NCBI GenBank assembly: GCA_002989075.1
Contig: PSQN01000016.1
Coordinates: 124,001 to 188,000, forward strand
DNA length: 64,000 nt
Direction of reading: 5' to 3'
Source of the DNA: Arthonia radiata
Taxonomy: Eukaryota > Ascomycota > Arthoniomycetes > Arthoniales > Arthoniaceae
Shown: piece after piece, positions 32,293-42,382 of the stretch
Layout of the letters: every line of letters begins with the position of its first letter
How positions within the stretch are numbered: position 1 is the stretch's first letter
The notes under the pieces: model-generated
The model's input: only the letters and a program-made list of their open reading frames with translations
The model's database searches: none
What the model was told of the DNA's origin: nothing
Translations under genes and position numbers: made by a program

Positions 32293-32844
32293 GAGCAGGT
32301 GTAATATGGAGGGTGCACGGAGTCATTGCGGGCTCGTGGAAGCTGCCATGACGGCGCATCTGATATGTCACGCTTGCTGAGGCAAAGCATGGCAGCATTA
32401 GACGCTGTGGTATGGTCGCAAGCACACTATTTCGCAGGATCGGCTAGACCCAAATCTTAGAATAGAGACCTACCGTAATTGAGAGCTTTCGAACACTTCA
32501 GGATCCTGTGTGCGCAGAGCCCTTTGCGAGCTCAAGCAACGGCGCTGCTTGCCGAACATCTTTGCAGACGACAGATGTCCAAGCAAGCCTGCTCCAATGA
32601 AGTCGGCACTCTAAGCAGCAAGCTCGCAAACACGCAAACACATCCTTGGGAACTCTCGTCTCTTTCTAGTGGCTCACACTCGCGCCTGATATCCCGTCCT
32701 GAGACTGGCCTGGCCTCACAGCAGGATAGTTGTAGTCGGTTCATGACAGACCTCATTGAGCGGAAGCATCACGAGGCAATACCATTTTGCACGAGAAAGG
32801 AAGAAGGACTGCGATGCTCGAGGATCTGTTATTCAACGGTGTTA
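32293..32844. other. intergenic, no gene seen
   Basis: Between the convergent dehydrogenase gene and the small acidic frame. No supported feature. Confidence 0.45.
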
Positions 32845-33075
32845 TCACGAGCTCTTCTCAACAGCGCTCGCCCAGCTCCTCCATAGATCATCGTCATCAC
32901 CACTAGAAACTTCTTGCAGCTGCTCCAGGATCTTGTCGTCCTCGGGATCGTATGCGCCTCCCGCTTCACGGCGATCATCGACCATGTTACGCCATCTCCT
33001 GTACAAATCCTTTTCCTTTGACGAGTTTGCCCAGACTCGCTTCATACGTGATGGCGGTGCAGGCGTACTAAGCTC
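32845..33075 (-). CDS. acidic C-terminal exon or small gene, unassigned
   Basis: A minus-strand frame opens after a good acceptor (GATCAACGCAG ending at 33076) and runs to a stop at 32845. An internal ATG lies at 33045 (MKRVWANSSKEKDLYRRW). The peptide has basic-aromatic then acidic segments (RRWRNMVDDRREAGGAYDPE, SSGDDDDLWRSWASAVE), which looks protein-like. It lies just beyond the proposed end of pex20 on the same strand. It could be a last exon of pex20, reached through an exon I did not resolve, or a separate small gene. I do not recognise it. Confidence 0.4.
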   Translation of the reverse strand, partial: ELSTPAPPSRMKRVWANSSKEKDLYRRWRNMVDDRREAGGAYDPEDDKILEQLQEVSSGDDDDLWRSWASAVEKSS

Positions 33076-33277
33076 CTGCGTTGATCGTCGACCTATCGAT
33101 GCAACTTGGTCTTGCTAATCGCGTCAGAAGTCATCCACCGGGTGCCCACCGGGCCTCATATACGAATTATGCATGTAGGAATCTTGCCGCATCCAAGCGT
33201 CAGCAACGGTGCGTGAAAGGCCTGCAGGGGCGTCAGAAGAGCCGCCGTCGCGCATCATACGTGTCGTGCCCGCACTT

Positions 33278-34895
33278 CTACCACACAAACTCGTCAGAAG
33301 GCGTCAGAGGGACAAGCGAGCACGCTGGCGTCTTCCACAGCAGACCTGGGCGATGCTCAACGGTGACTTGCGCTCATTTTGCGGGTAGAAGCACGCGCGC
33401 ATGGCTGAGTGACCGGGTCAAGAGGAGGGAAAGGGGCGGGACTCACCCATTTGGTCGGCCACGTTGGCGACGTGGGAATTGTAGGAATGTCGTGATTCGG
33501 TCTTGGGTTGAAGGCGGGTGGCGTCGTACGGTGAGTATAGAAGTGGCTGGACACCGGGTTGGGTCGTTCGCGCGGCTTCCGTCGTTTGCGCTTGGGGTGC
33601 GAAGCGGTTGAGGTCGGCGTCATGCTGGTTGCTGGGTGCTACTGGAGCCTGGAGTATCAAAATTGTCAGCTTGGCTTCTCTGCACTACAGGCTGAAACAT
33701 CGCAGACCATCAGCTAAGCAAAATCTCATCCACGCACCTCCTGAGGTTTGTCCACATCCACGACCTTGTCTCCCTCGACCTTGACTTCGTGATCCCGGAA
33801 TTGCCGCATCAACGCGAGAAAGCTGCTCTGCTGAAACTTCTCGCTCTGATTGTCGGATACCGTGTCCAATAGCACACCAGCCGTGTGCGCCAGTTCTGCA
33901 TCAACGTCAGGCTGGGCTTGCTCGGGCGGTTGTTTTTGTATCATGTCCGAAGCCGCTTCGTGACCAGGCATGCGTCGCATCGTCTCCATGTTGTGGTCCC
34001 CGGGTGGCAGTAAGCCATTAGCAGACAGCCGATTCTCGATGTCCTGACGCTGATCTTCCGCCCTCTCCTCTTGGTCTACCTGTTCAGTAGCTCGCTGCTC
34101 TTCTGTCACGCTGCGGAATGCCTCTTTCATATTTTGGCTGGCCATATCGATCGTGAACTGCGAATCGTAGCCCATGTCAATGGCAGAGTCCGCCTTCGTT
34201 GATTCGAACGATGCGTCGACTTGTTGCATCTGCTCCTTCGCTAATGCCTCAAATTCGGCCTCCCACGCTACGGATTCTTGAGCTTCTTCAGGTTGCCAAC
34301 GTCCTTTGCCCTTCCATCGCTCCTCGCTTGAAGGTGTCTGATGCTGCAGAGACGTCGGCACGTAGCCAAGTGGTTGCTGAGCATTTGCGAAGGGTGACGG
34401 GCCATTCATGCCTCCAAAGCGCGGCTGGTATGGCTGAGCCTGCTGAGCAGAGGTTGGTTGGAATGTTTGCTGCGACCGCGCGAAGTCGGTGTGCCATGGC
34501 GACGTATGCGACTGCTGATGCTGGAATGGGCTTCGGTGCTGTGCCGCATGGTATTGAGGTTGCGCAGGTTGATGGGGAGAAATGTGTAGCTTTGCAAAGT
34601 CACTGGCCCATCCGCCTGCGCCCATGCCATTGTTGTGAAGTTGCGGTCGTTGGAAATGCGCGTGCTGTTGCTCGAAAGGCGAGCCATCTAATGGTCCAAT
34701 GGGCAGCTGACCGGCTTGGAAGGCCTCGAATTCAGGATCCAGCAAGCCAGCCTCCGCGGGATTATCGGAGCGGAATCCCTGCGGACCATGCTGTTGGCGC
34801 GATACTAGACGGTCTTGCTGTAATGTGCGGTCTGCTTGTGCATGTTTCTGAAAGTTCTGTAATGGATTTGCGGGACCGCAGAGGGCGTCCGTCAT
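33278..34895 (-). CDS. pex20: Pex20, co-receptor for PTS2 peroxisomal import
   Basis: Exon 1 (34895-33738) and exon 2 (33648-33447) are well supported. Exon 3 (33345-33278) is a frame-compatible choice ending EFVW, for 475 residues, but the 3' end is uncertain. The N-terminus MTDALCGPANPLQNFQKHAQ matches Pex20, including the early Cys used for ubiquitin-dependent recycling. Aromatic WxxxF-type motifs (WASDF, WHTDF, WEAEF), which bind Pex14/Pex13, are spread through a Gln/Pro-rich body. The conserved block SSFLALMRQFRDHEVKVEGD, which contacts Pex7, lies at about 355-375. Pex20 carries Pex7 with PTS2 cargo to the peroxisome. It is divergent from sec13. Confidence 0.88.
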
Positions 34896-35259
34896 GATGT
34901 TGAGGTGCTACTGCAACCCAATGGATTAGGCGGAGATGCTGAAAGCGGTCAGCGATGCTGCAAAATGCCGCCTGAATATGCAAAATGGAAGGACGCAGGC
35001 TGAAAGTATGCTGAGAAGGACGAGATCGTAGGGTTGAAGGTGTCACAAGCAGTCCGCCACACTTTGGACGAAGAAGAGCTCGTGAAAACGGACGCGACCG
35101 AGGTTTGAGTTCATTGATCGATCAGATAAGATCCCCGTCTGTAAGGATATCAACGATACTTATTACTCCGCAAAAGGCCGCAACCAAAACGTCCAATGTC
35201 TTTCACAAGACAACAGCATTCACTCAGCATTCTTTCTACACGCTTTTCACGCTGCCAAA
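34896..35259. promoter_or_regulatory. shared pex20/sec13 divergent promoter
   Basis: 364 bp between the two ATGs, so the two genes must share or abut control DNA. No known site is claimed. Confidence 0.5.
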
Positions 35260-36354
35260 ATGGTACGACAACCCATCCCTACTATTCATCGATCTGGTGA
35301 GATACTAACACGCTCTACAGACTCAAACAATAACCAACCACGGCCACGACGACATGATTGTAAGCCTACTACACAAAGCCCAACCCCAAACCTTCACTCA
35401 CCCATCCCACAGCACGACGCACAACTAGACTATTACGGCCGGCGCCTGGCGACCTGCTCCTCCGACCGCACCCTCTGCATCTTCGACATTGACCCGCAAA
35501 CCAACAGCCACACCCTCACCGCAACGCTCAAAGGGCACGAAGCCCCCGTCTTCGCGCTCGCATGGGCGCACCCCAAGTACGGCGCGATCCTCGCCTCGTC
35601 CTCCTACGACGGCAAGGTCATCATCTGGCGGGAGGCGGCCCCGGCGCCGGGAGGGACGGCGCAGTGGACGCGCCTGGTGGACTTTGCGCTGCACACCGCC
35701 AGTGTCAATGGGATCGCGTGGTGTCCGCATGAGCTGGGGGCGCATCTCGCGTGCGCGAGCAGCGATGGGAGCGTGAGCGTGTTGAGCTTTAACGATACGC
35801 CGAGTGCGGCCCAGCCGGCCCAGAGTGCGTGGAGTCACACGATCATTCCGGCGCATCCGATTAGCACGAATGCGGTGTCTTGGGCGCCGTCGCTGTTGCC
35901 TGGTACGCTGGAGAAGGCTGCGACGCCGGGAAGTGCGGGACAGTCGCAAGGCGAGAGACGATTTGTGAGCGGTGGCAGCGACGGAAGCGTGAAGATATGG
36001 AGTTACTCACCTTCAAGCGGGTCGTACGAACAGACTGTTGAGCTGAAGGGGCACAGCGACTGGGTGCGAGACGTAGCGTGGTCGCCTTCACTCTTGTCAA
36101 AAACGTACATCGCGTCAGGCTCTCAGGATAAGACCGTACGGATCTGGACGTACAATGGCGCGGAAGGTAGCGATATCTCGAGTGAGAATGCCTGGCAGTG
36201 CTCAGAGCTGAAATTTGAGTGCGCGATATGGCGGGTGAGCTGGAGTCTGACGGGCAATGTGCTCGCGGTGAGTGGCGGAGATAACAAGGTGAGTTTGTGG
36301 AAGGAGCGGGTGAGGGATGGAGGATGGGAGTGCGTTAGGGTGATGGAGGAGTAG
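35260..36354 (+). CDS. sec13: Sec13 WD-repeat coat protein (COPII and nuclear pore)
   Basis: Exon 1 is only the ATG (35260-35262). Intron 1 (58 nt, GTACGA..CTCTACAG, branch ACTAAC) leads to exon 2 (35321-35359). Intron 2 (53 nt, GTAAGC..CCCACAG) leads to exon 3 (35413-36354), giving 327 residues. The joined start [20 protein letters not shown] is the typical Sec13 beginning. [19 protein letters not shown] and [20 protein letters not shown] are family signatures, and about six WD blades follow (VKIWSY, VRIWTY, VSLWKE). Sec13 forms the outer COPII cage with Sec31 and part of the Y-complex of the nuclear pore. The coding strand flips from C-rich to G-rich. Confidence 0.95.
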   Translation: MVRQPIPTIHRSGEILTRSTDSNNNQPRPRRHDCKPTTQSPTPNLHSPIPQHDAQLDYYGRRLATCSSDRTLCIFDIDPQTNSHTLTATLKGHEAPVFALAWAHPKYGAILASSSYDGKVIIWREAAPAPGGTAQWTRLVDFALHTASVNGIAWCPHELGAHLACASSDGSVSVLSFNDTPSAAQPAQSAWSHTIIPAHPISTNAVSWAPSLLPGTLEKAATPGSAGQSQGERRFVSGGSDGSVKIWSYSPSSGSYEQTVELKGHSDWVRDVAWSPSLLSKTYIASGSQDKTVRIWTYNGAEGSDISSENAWQCSELKFECAIWRVSWSLTGNVLAVSGGDNKVSLWKERVRDGGWECVRVMEE

Positions 36355-37006
36355 TGCTCTTCCGTGTTGATCAGAAGCAGAGTGATGGAGGCGCGTATGA
36401 AGCGCGTCCACGAGGAAGAAAAGTCGTTGCTTGACTAGATTTGTGGCCAATGAGCTACTTGTGGACATGGCGGAACGCCAATACCTCAAATCTTCATCGT
36501 CCTCTCACCAATCGATCGCGACGCTTGGGTCTTGGAAGAGGGACAAACGCAGAAGCGACGGTCACAATCATGAATGAAGGACCTTTAAGAGCAAGAGACA
36601 CAATACGCATAGTCAGGTAGTTTGCTCTAGATACGCTAGATATCCAAGAATGCTTCCACATGCCTGCCGAGGTACTCAATATGCCTCCGCAGATGAAGGA
36701 TAGCGCCGTTCTTTCTGAATGATCGTTATGATATCTGATGTGTCGTTAGTGGTGATTGTGGTTGTAATATGTGTGATGTCAATAGGAAATGTTTGCGCTA
36801 AAACCTCAACGAAGCGGTAATAGTCATTGTCAGTCGACCTTTCGTTGAAGTCCATTGTCGGTATGGCACGGTGAGTGCGATTGGCGCTGTTGAAGAGCGG
36901 TGAGTTGGTCGTGATCAGCTGGTGGACGACGTTGTAATAGAAGGCGCCGGGGTTTTGTTGAGTCAGCGTAAATGTCGCGGCGCTGATCGATGCTGGCGTT
37001 CCGAGA
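36355..37006. other. intergenic between convergent sec13 and F-box gene
   Basis: 652 bp between two stop codons. A minus-strand frame at 36676-37179 overlaps the end of the F-box gene, but its Thr/Ile-rich tail has no motif and I treat it as 3' UTR noise. Confidence 0.45.
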
Positions 37007-38816
37007 TCAATCGACACACCACCACATGAACGGGCCCGAATACACGCCCTCACGCTCCTCCCTCCCCTTCTCCAACCCCAGCCCATCGCCAGTCCCCGGA
37101 CTCCACCATCTTCCAACAACCACATTACCACCGGGCAAGACGACACCTTCATAAGCCCAGAGTCCATCAAGGCCAACATCGACCGCCAGATCCGCCACGA
37201 TCTTCAGATCCCAGGCGTTCTTGTCCGTGCGCATGGCGAAGGCGACATCGTCAGGTTCTCTGGCGTTCTCGAGCTCCTCGGGCAGGAAGAACTTCATCAT
37301 CGTGAAGCGCTGCCAGCCGGCAATGCCTTGTTGGGGGGGAAGCGCGGAGGTCCAGCCTGCGGTGAGGAAGCATTCCTCGTCGACGCCTTGGGCTTGGAAG
37401 GGGAGGAGAATGGGGGTTTGGACTGACGATGGGTTGGAACCGTTCTTGTTGTTGGGTGGGTAGTTGGAAGGGGTGTGTTTGAAGAGCTTGCTGCTTGACG
37501 CCAACGTTGGCGGCGAAGCAGAGCCAGTAGCTTGATCTTCGGGCCCATCATCAAGGACGGCTTTCGGGTTCTGCTTCAGCTGGGCGCGAGTTGTCTTGGG
37601 ACGACGCGACTGCGGTGCTGTGCCGCCAGCATTGTGTTGTTTCGAGGTTTCTTCACGAAACTTCCTCATAGCGGCGATACTGGGATGATGCTTGGCTTTG
37701 AGATGGCGCTCGAAGCAGTTGGGCCAGGGCATGTATTTGTCGTCAGGCGCAAGCGCATCCACCTCGAGGGACTGGTATATGTGTAAGCTGGGTTCGATGT
37801 CATCAGGGCGCTTGTAACGGTTGTCACTGACCTGAAAGATGTCCTCGTTGTCGCACCAACGGTCCTCGAGGTCATCAGGTGGTGCAGAGGAGCGGATCTC
37901 ATCGACTTCGTCATGGTCGAGGTACGCTAGGATACTATCAGCACGGCTATCATAGTGATACCTCAATGCCACAGGAAGAGGAATGTACGCACCGTAAGCA
38001 CCCCTCCAGCTCTTGCCCAACGGCTGAGCCCCATGCTTGAGCTTCCGCGACCAGGGCTGCACACGCTCAGCTGGGTCTAGACTCTTGTAGAGCTGCTCCA
38101 GGGCGGCGAAGTTCGTCGAGTAATAATGCTTGAAGAAGTTGAGTGCATGCAAAATCCACTCGAGGTTGACATCCGTTCTGTCCTTGCCAGTGAAAATAGG
38201 TTGCTTGTGTGGGCTGCTATACGCTCTGATTTGTGACTCCTGGAACCCGAAGACCCTGAGGTTTAAAGTAGGATCGAAGCTGAGATGCGAGAGGAGGATC
38301 TGCACAGCCGTGAGGAGTGGACGAGGGTTGCCATGCCACTTAGGCTCCAAGACGCGCTTCAAGAGGTCTGTGTCCTGGCAGAAGCGCCGGAGTGCGATGA
38401 GGTTCTTGGAGGAGGCTGACTGAATAGATGAATTGAAGCTCTGGATGATGAGGTCGCGGAGGATCATGAGTGCCTCTTTTTGGTGCGACTTGGTGCCGTC
38501 GGTAAACTTGCGGTAGCGACGCTTGGTGAGGACAGACTTGCGCAGCTGGTAGAGGGTACGAATGACATTATTGGAGATTGTGCCGTCAAGATCGTCGAAC
38601 TGTTGTGAGAAGAGGTTACGCCACAGAGGAGAGCTGTTGCAACCGACGGCGTTATGAGTGGCCTTGCAAGTGGCAGCGAGGGAGCAGACATCGCGGTCGG
38701 ATAGATGGGAGGCGATTTCGATGGTGGTCTGCAGCAGCATTAGCAGGTCAAATATCCTGTGAAAGGAAGATGTAGTCAAAGATCCGTACTTCGACGGGGA
38801 GAAGGTCAAGAGCCAT
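37007..38816 (-). CDS. F-box protein with conserved C-terminal Trp-rich module
   Basis: Exon 1 (38816-38790) encodes MALDLLPVE. A 61-nt intron (GTACGG..CTGCTGCAG, branch GCTAAT) joins it to exon 2 (38728-37007), for 582 residues. The splice completes an F-box (LLPVETTIEIASHLSDRDVC then SLAATCKATHNAV, residues about 5-45) that binds Skp1. The middle is helical (about 70-330). The C-terminus has AWDLKIVADLAVDVGLDGLW, then GGNVVVGRWWSPG and YSGPFMWW, a Gly-Arg-Trp-Trp module seen at the end of a fungal F-box family. It probably selects a substrate for SCF ubiquitylation; the substrate is unknown. Confidence 0.83.
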
Positions 38817-39649
38817 CCCTTGTCGAGGCGCTGCTGTCGGCTCAAGTTTGGTTGATCAGGTTGCGTAGGTGTTCGATGGAACTTGAAGAAGAATACGAAG
38901 ACGTCTATGTGTATGCCAATGCAAGATGAAGATAGTGCGAGAAGAGACAACGCCGATGAGAATAGAAGACACCCAGCAGGCCGCGGTGGGAGAGAAGGGA
39001 AACGGTAGTCAGCAAGAACAGCCTACCAGGGATCCGGCGACGACTTGATATCGAATTTTCACTCTTATTGAGACCTTCACCTGCGGACTGGTTCGCTCTG
39101 ACAGTGGGCGGATCCACTTTGCCAGCTCAGTACCTTGGGAGCCAGGAAGTCGCTTCTCGACCCATTTGAGTGGATACGGGCATTTTGCATTTGGTATGCC
39201 AATGCGTGGCATCTGAAACGCTCAGAGGATGTCAAGAAGTGCTTTTTGCGGAACTGCGAACGATTCTGATATAGTCGACAAAAACGCACGGCCGAAGTCG
39301 TAGGTAATGTCTTCGCTCTTTCGGCAGCAGAAGAGATATAATGTTTGCGGCTTATTGGAAGAGTGAGCGGCTAGGCCTGTGTATTGAGGAGAGATGATGA
39401 AGAGCATCGGCACGTGGTAGGCGTATCCGTGAAGAGAAGGTTGTGACTTCCCAAATCGTTCTGTTACAGATTTTGGCGATCTACACTTCGCAAGTGTGGC
39501 GCGACTACCTTGTCCTCTGATCAAAACATCACCACCTATCAAAAGCTGAGAGGTGTCACCGGTAATCCATATGTACTGCCGAACAGAGCCAAGACTATGG
39601 CTGACTCCTCGAACGCCCTACGTAATCAAACTTTACAGTCATGTTAGTA
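38817..39649. other. intergenic, no gene seen
   Basis: 833 bp. Promoter of the F-box gene on its left and 3' flank of the dehydrogenase gene on its right. Frames here lack ATG or motifs. Confidence 0.45.
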
Positions 39650-41423
39650 TCATATCCACAGATGTGCAAACACTACAAATACTAGTGCCATCACAGCACT
39701 TATTCTTTCAACACTTGATCTTGGCGCGCCACTTTGCTGTGACGCGGTTGGCGCAGCCGTACTCGAGGAAGTGCTCGGTAACTCGACACTGCCCACATCG
39801 GCGCTCGCAGAAGGATCGGGGGTGGTACCTGGGTAGTTTCCAGCCTGTGTGATCAAGTAGATCTCGCCCGTTGAGTCCGAAGAGAAGTAGAGCCGACCTT
39901 GATTGTCAAAAGCCATTGCGACCGGCCTGAAGCATTCATCGGGACATTTGGAGTTGTCTTCGTTGGTGACGATGTCAATAAGCGCCGTGGTGCTATTAGA
40001 TGGCTCCAGCGGTCCGTCAGGGCTGAAACGGACGGCTCCGACCTTGTAGCCAGACGGATCGCTGCGATCCCAGCTACCGTGGAAGGTTATCCAAGCTTCG
40101 CTGCCAGTGCGATCGAATTTGATGTCAAGAGGCGCCATGTGCGCTTGAAAGGTCAGTCGCGGCTGTGTGAACTCATCCTTACATTGGACGTCGTTGTTCA
40201 TATCACTCGTAACGCCGATGGTAAATTGGTTGCCAACCTCGCCTGCAAAGTCAGGGATGGTCGAGGGACTCCAGGCTGCGAAGCATTTCGGATAGCCGAA
40301 GTTGGTGCCTTGGTTAGGCGATTGCTCGGTTCCGTTTGGAGGGATCATGTAACCAAGGAAATTCATCTCCTCGCCAGGATTGTCCTCGTGGATATCGTTA
40401 CCGTTGCGAGCAACTTCGTCAGCAGAGTTCTCAACGCTGTACAAGCCGCCGTTGCAGGGCTCTTCATCAATTCCGACTTCATTTCGCAGGCCCCTGTCGT
40501 GCTGTTCGTCAGCACAAAGGAATATTGACCGAAAAGGTTTGCTTTTCTCATGACTTGAAGCGACTGCTCTAAAAGACGTGGGATAGGGAGCAAGTTCCCT
40601 GTGTCACAGAATGAGGGGCTAGTAACGTACCAGCCAAGGAGCTTCCCGTCTGCAGTGTAGTCATATGGCGTGCTAGGAATGTTAGTCAGGTTATACGCCT
40701 TGACTTGACTGACACCCGAATGGAGATCGTTGGCACCCGCATCAAGGTTTGATGTGCTACCACGAGTGACAATCAGTGTGCCATCCTCCTTCTTGGATAG
40801 GAGTAGAGTCCTCGTCTGTAAAAAGTCAGAATGAGAGCGCGAGCGACACCAAATAACAAAGCCAAGGGCTTACTGTATGCTGCGCGAAGAGTTAGCAGAA
40901 TTCATGTCAAGGTTTGAACCAGCACGCACGTCTGATCCAGTCATTCCATTAATGATGGTGGTGTTCTCGCCAGTTGTCCGACCCGATGCCTCATCATACG
41001 GATAGCTGTAGACAGCCTCCGAGGACGAGGCATACAGAGTCTTCCCATCGAAAGAGACTGTGATGCCATGGTTGAGCTACGTTCATCCTCGTAAGCCTAC
41101 ACTCCTCTCGTTCACGGTGACAAACTTACCGAGGTATCGTTGACGACCGAATGTCTCGTCTTCTCAGACATGCACGACCCTCCGTAATCATTCAGCTCCA
41201 ACGCTGTCACGCCCACATTCTGCTCAACAACCAGCAGATGTCCGTGGTAATCAAACTTGAGGCCGCGTGGGTCTTTCAATCCACTGGCGATCAGGCGCAC
41301 CTCGAAGCCAGGGGCTACCGAAGGCGCTGGGACCGAGGCGGTCAAGCTGACGGGACATGCAGTCTGAGCAGCCGCGGACGCGACGAGCGCAAGGAAAACG
41401 TGGGCGAGGTTGTACAGTGTCAT
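39650..41423 (-). CDS. secreted, probably GPI-anchored sorbosone/pyranose dehydrogenase-like protein
   Basis: Five exons: 41423-41130, 41076-40930, 40879-40874, 40815-40631 and 40493-39650 (491 residues). Exon 3 is a micro-exon of six bases encoding His-Thr. It gives D-H-T-T-R-T-L, the family motif, across introns of 50 and 58 nt. A signal peptide (MTLYNLAHVFLALVASAAAQ) is followed by a beta-propeller of the PQQ glucose/sorbosone dehydrogenase type: FEVRLIASGLKDPRGLKFD, LNHGITVSFDGKTLYASSS, GLRNEVGI, WITFHGSWDR and GRLYFSSDSTGEIY. A Ser/Thr-rich linker and a hydrophobic end (ISAVMALVFVVFAHLWI) suggest a GPI anchor. Some relatives are PQQ-dependent AA12 enzymes oxidising sugars; cofactor and substrate are unproven here. 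Confidence 0.88.
40874..40879 (-). other. six-nucleotide micro-exon (exon 3 of the dehydrogenase)
   Basis: CATACA (His-Thr) lies between an upstream acceptor CGCGCAG and a downstream donor GTAAGC. Skipping it would keep the frame but remove two residues of the conserved D-H-T-T-R-T-L motif. Confidence 0.75.
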
Positions 41424-42382
41424 TGTCGGCGTCTTGGCTTTTGCCACTGAAGATCGGTTATACGCGTGTCAGGTGTCGAGAAGACGGTGGGTGTGGCATG
41501 TTTTGGTGCGGACGCGCCCTGGAATGTATAGCCACATGGCGGCCATAGAATCCCTTGCCCCGCTGGTGACGGTCATGCGAGAGCGTGTCGAAAAAGAAGG
41601 TTTCATGAAGGGTGGCCAGCATCAATCCTGGCAAACGTCATTTCGTTTGGGCTTGGCGTGAGGTTTAGTGACGCCGATGCACCTTTGTTGTTTACGAGGT
41701 GTCAGAAATAAACGACGCTGTCTTGGAATAAGAGCCCAAAGCGGCCGCGCATCCTACACGATAGATTCAAGGTGGTCTTATACCAGTGCAAGAGTAGTAG
41801 CTATCATATCAGACAACCGCCGGGCTTTCCACTTCAAAGACCCTCCTCCAGTCGAGACCACACCTTCCGCTTCTCCTCGAGCGACGTCTCCCTCACTAAC
41901 CCTTGGCCATTCACACGCGATCGTACAGTGGCATAGTTCAGAAGGCACCTCCCATCTCATATGCATTACCATGCCATGATGCAAGCTCCCCAATGATACT
42001 CAAACGTCCTCCCCAATGCACATACATCAGGCACGGGTCCCGGAACTGCCTAATATATGCCCTTTTATGCTCGCTTCAATGCTTTGGATATAGAAAGCAC
42101 ACGCTTGCAATGCAAACAAACAGACTTTTTCAATGGCGCGCCTCTCGCGCCTTTTGCCGGTTCTGTTCTCCGACCGTTTAGTTTTGTGTTCATTCATACC
42201 GACGCCATCACTTCGTTCCGCGCCTTCATATCCACTCATACAGGGCGCATGACATCCCGTTTCATTACAACATTACACCTCACCGGACTGTTGCAACACC
42301 TAATCCGTTGCCATGGTTCTCGAATTCAAAATTTGCTCCAGTGGTGAGCTCATGAAGATACTGTTAGTACATGACGGTATCG
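41424..42382. other. intergenic, no gene seen
   Basis: 959 bp between the dehydrogenase start and the stop of the large disordered protein. Only short unsupported frames. Confidence 0.45.

Noticed and set aside
35425-35949. Long antisense frames over sec13 and other GC-rich genes
   Set aside because: Shadows caused by strong C/G codon bias; the sense strand has clear family motifs.
36676-37179. Minus-strand frame after the F-box gene
   Set aside because: Overlaps the F-box coding end in another frame and turns Thr/Ile-rich; probably 3' UTR.
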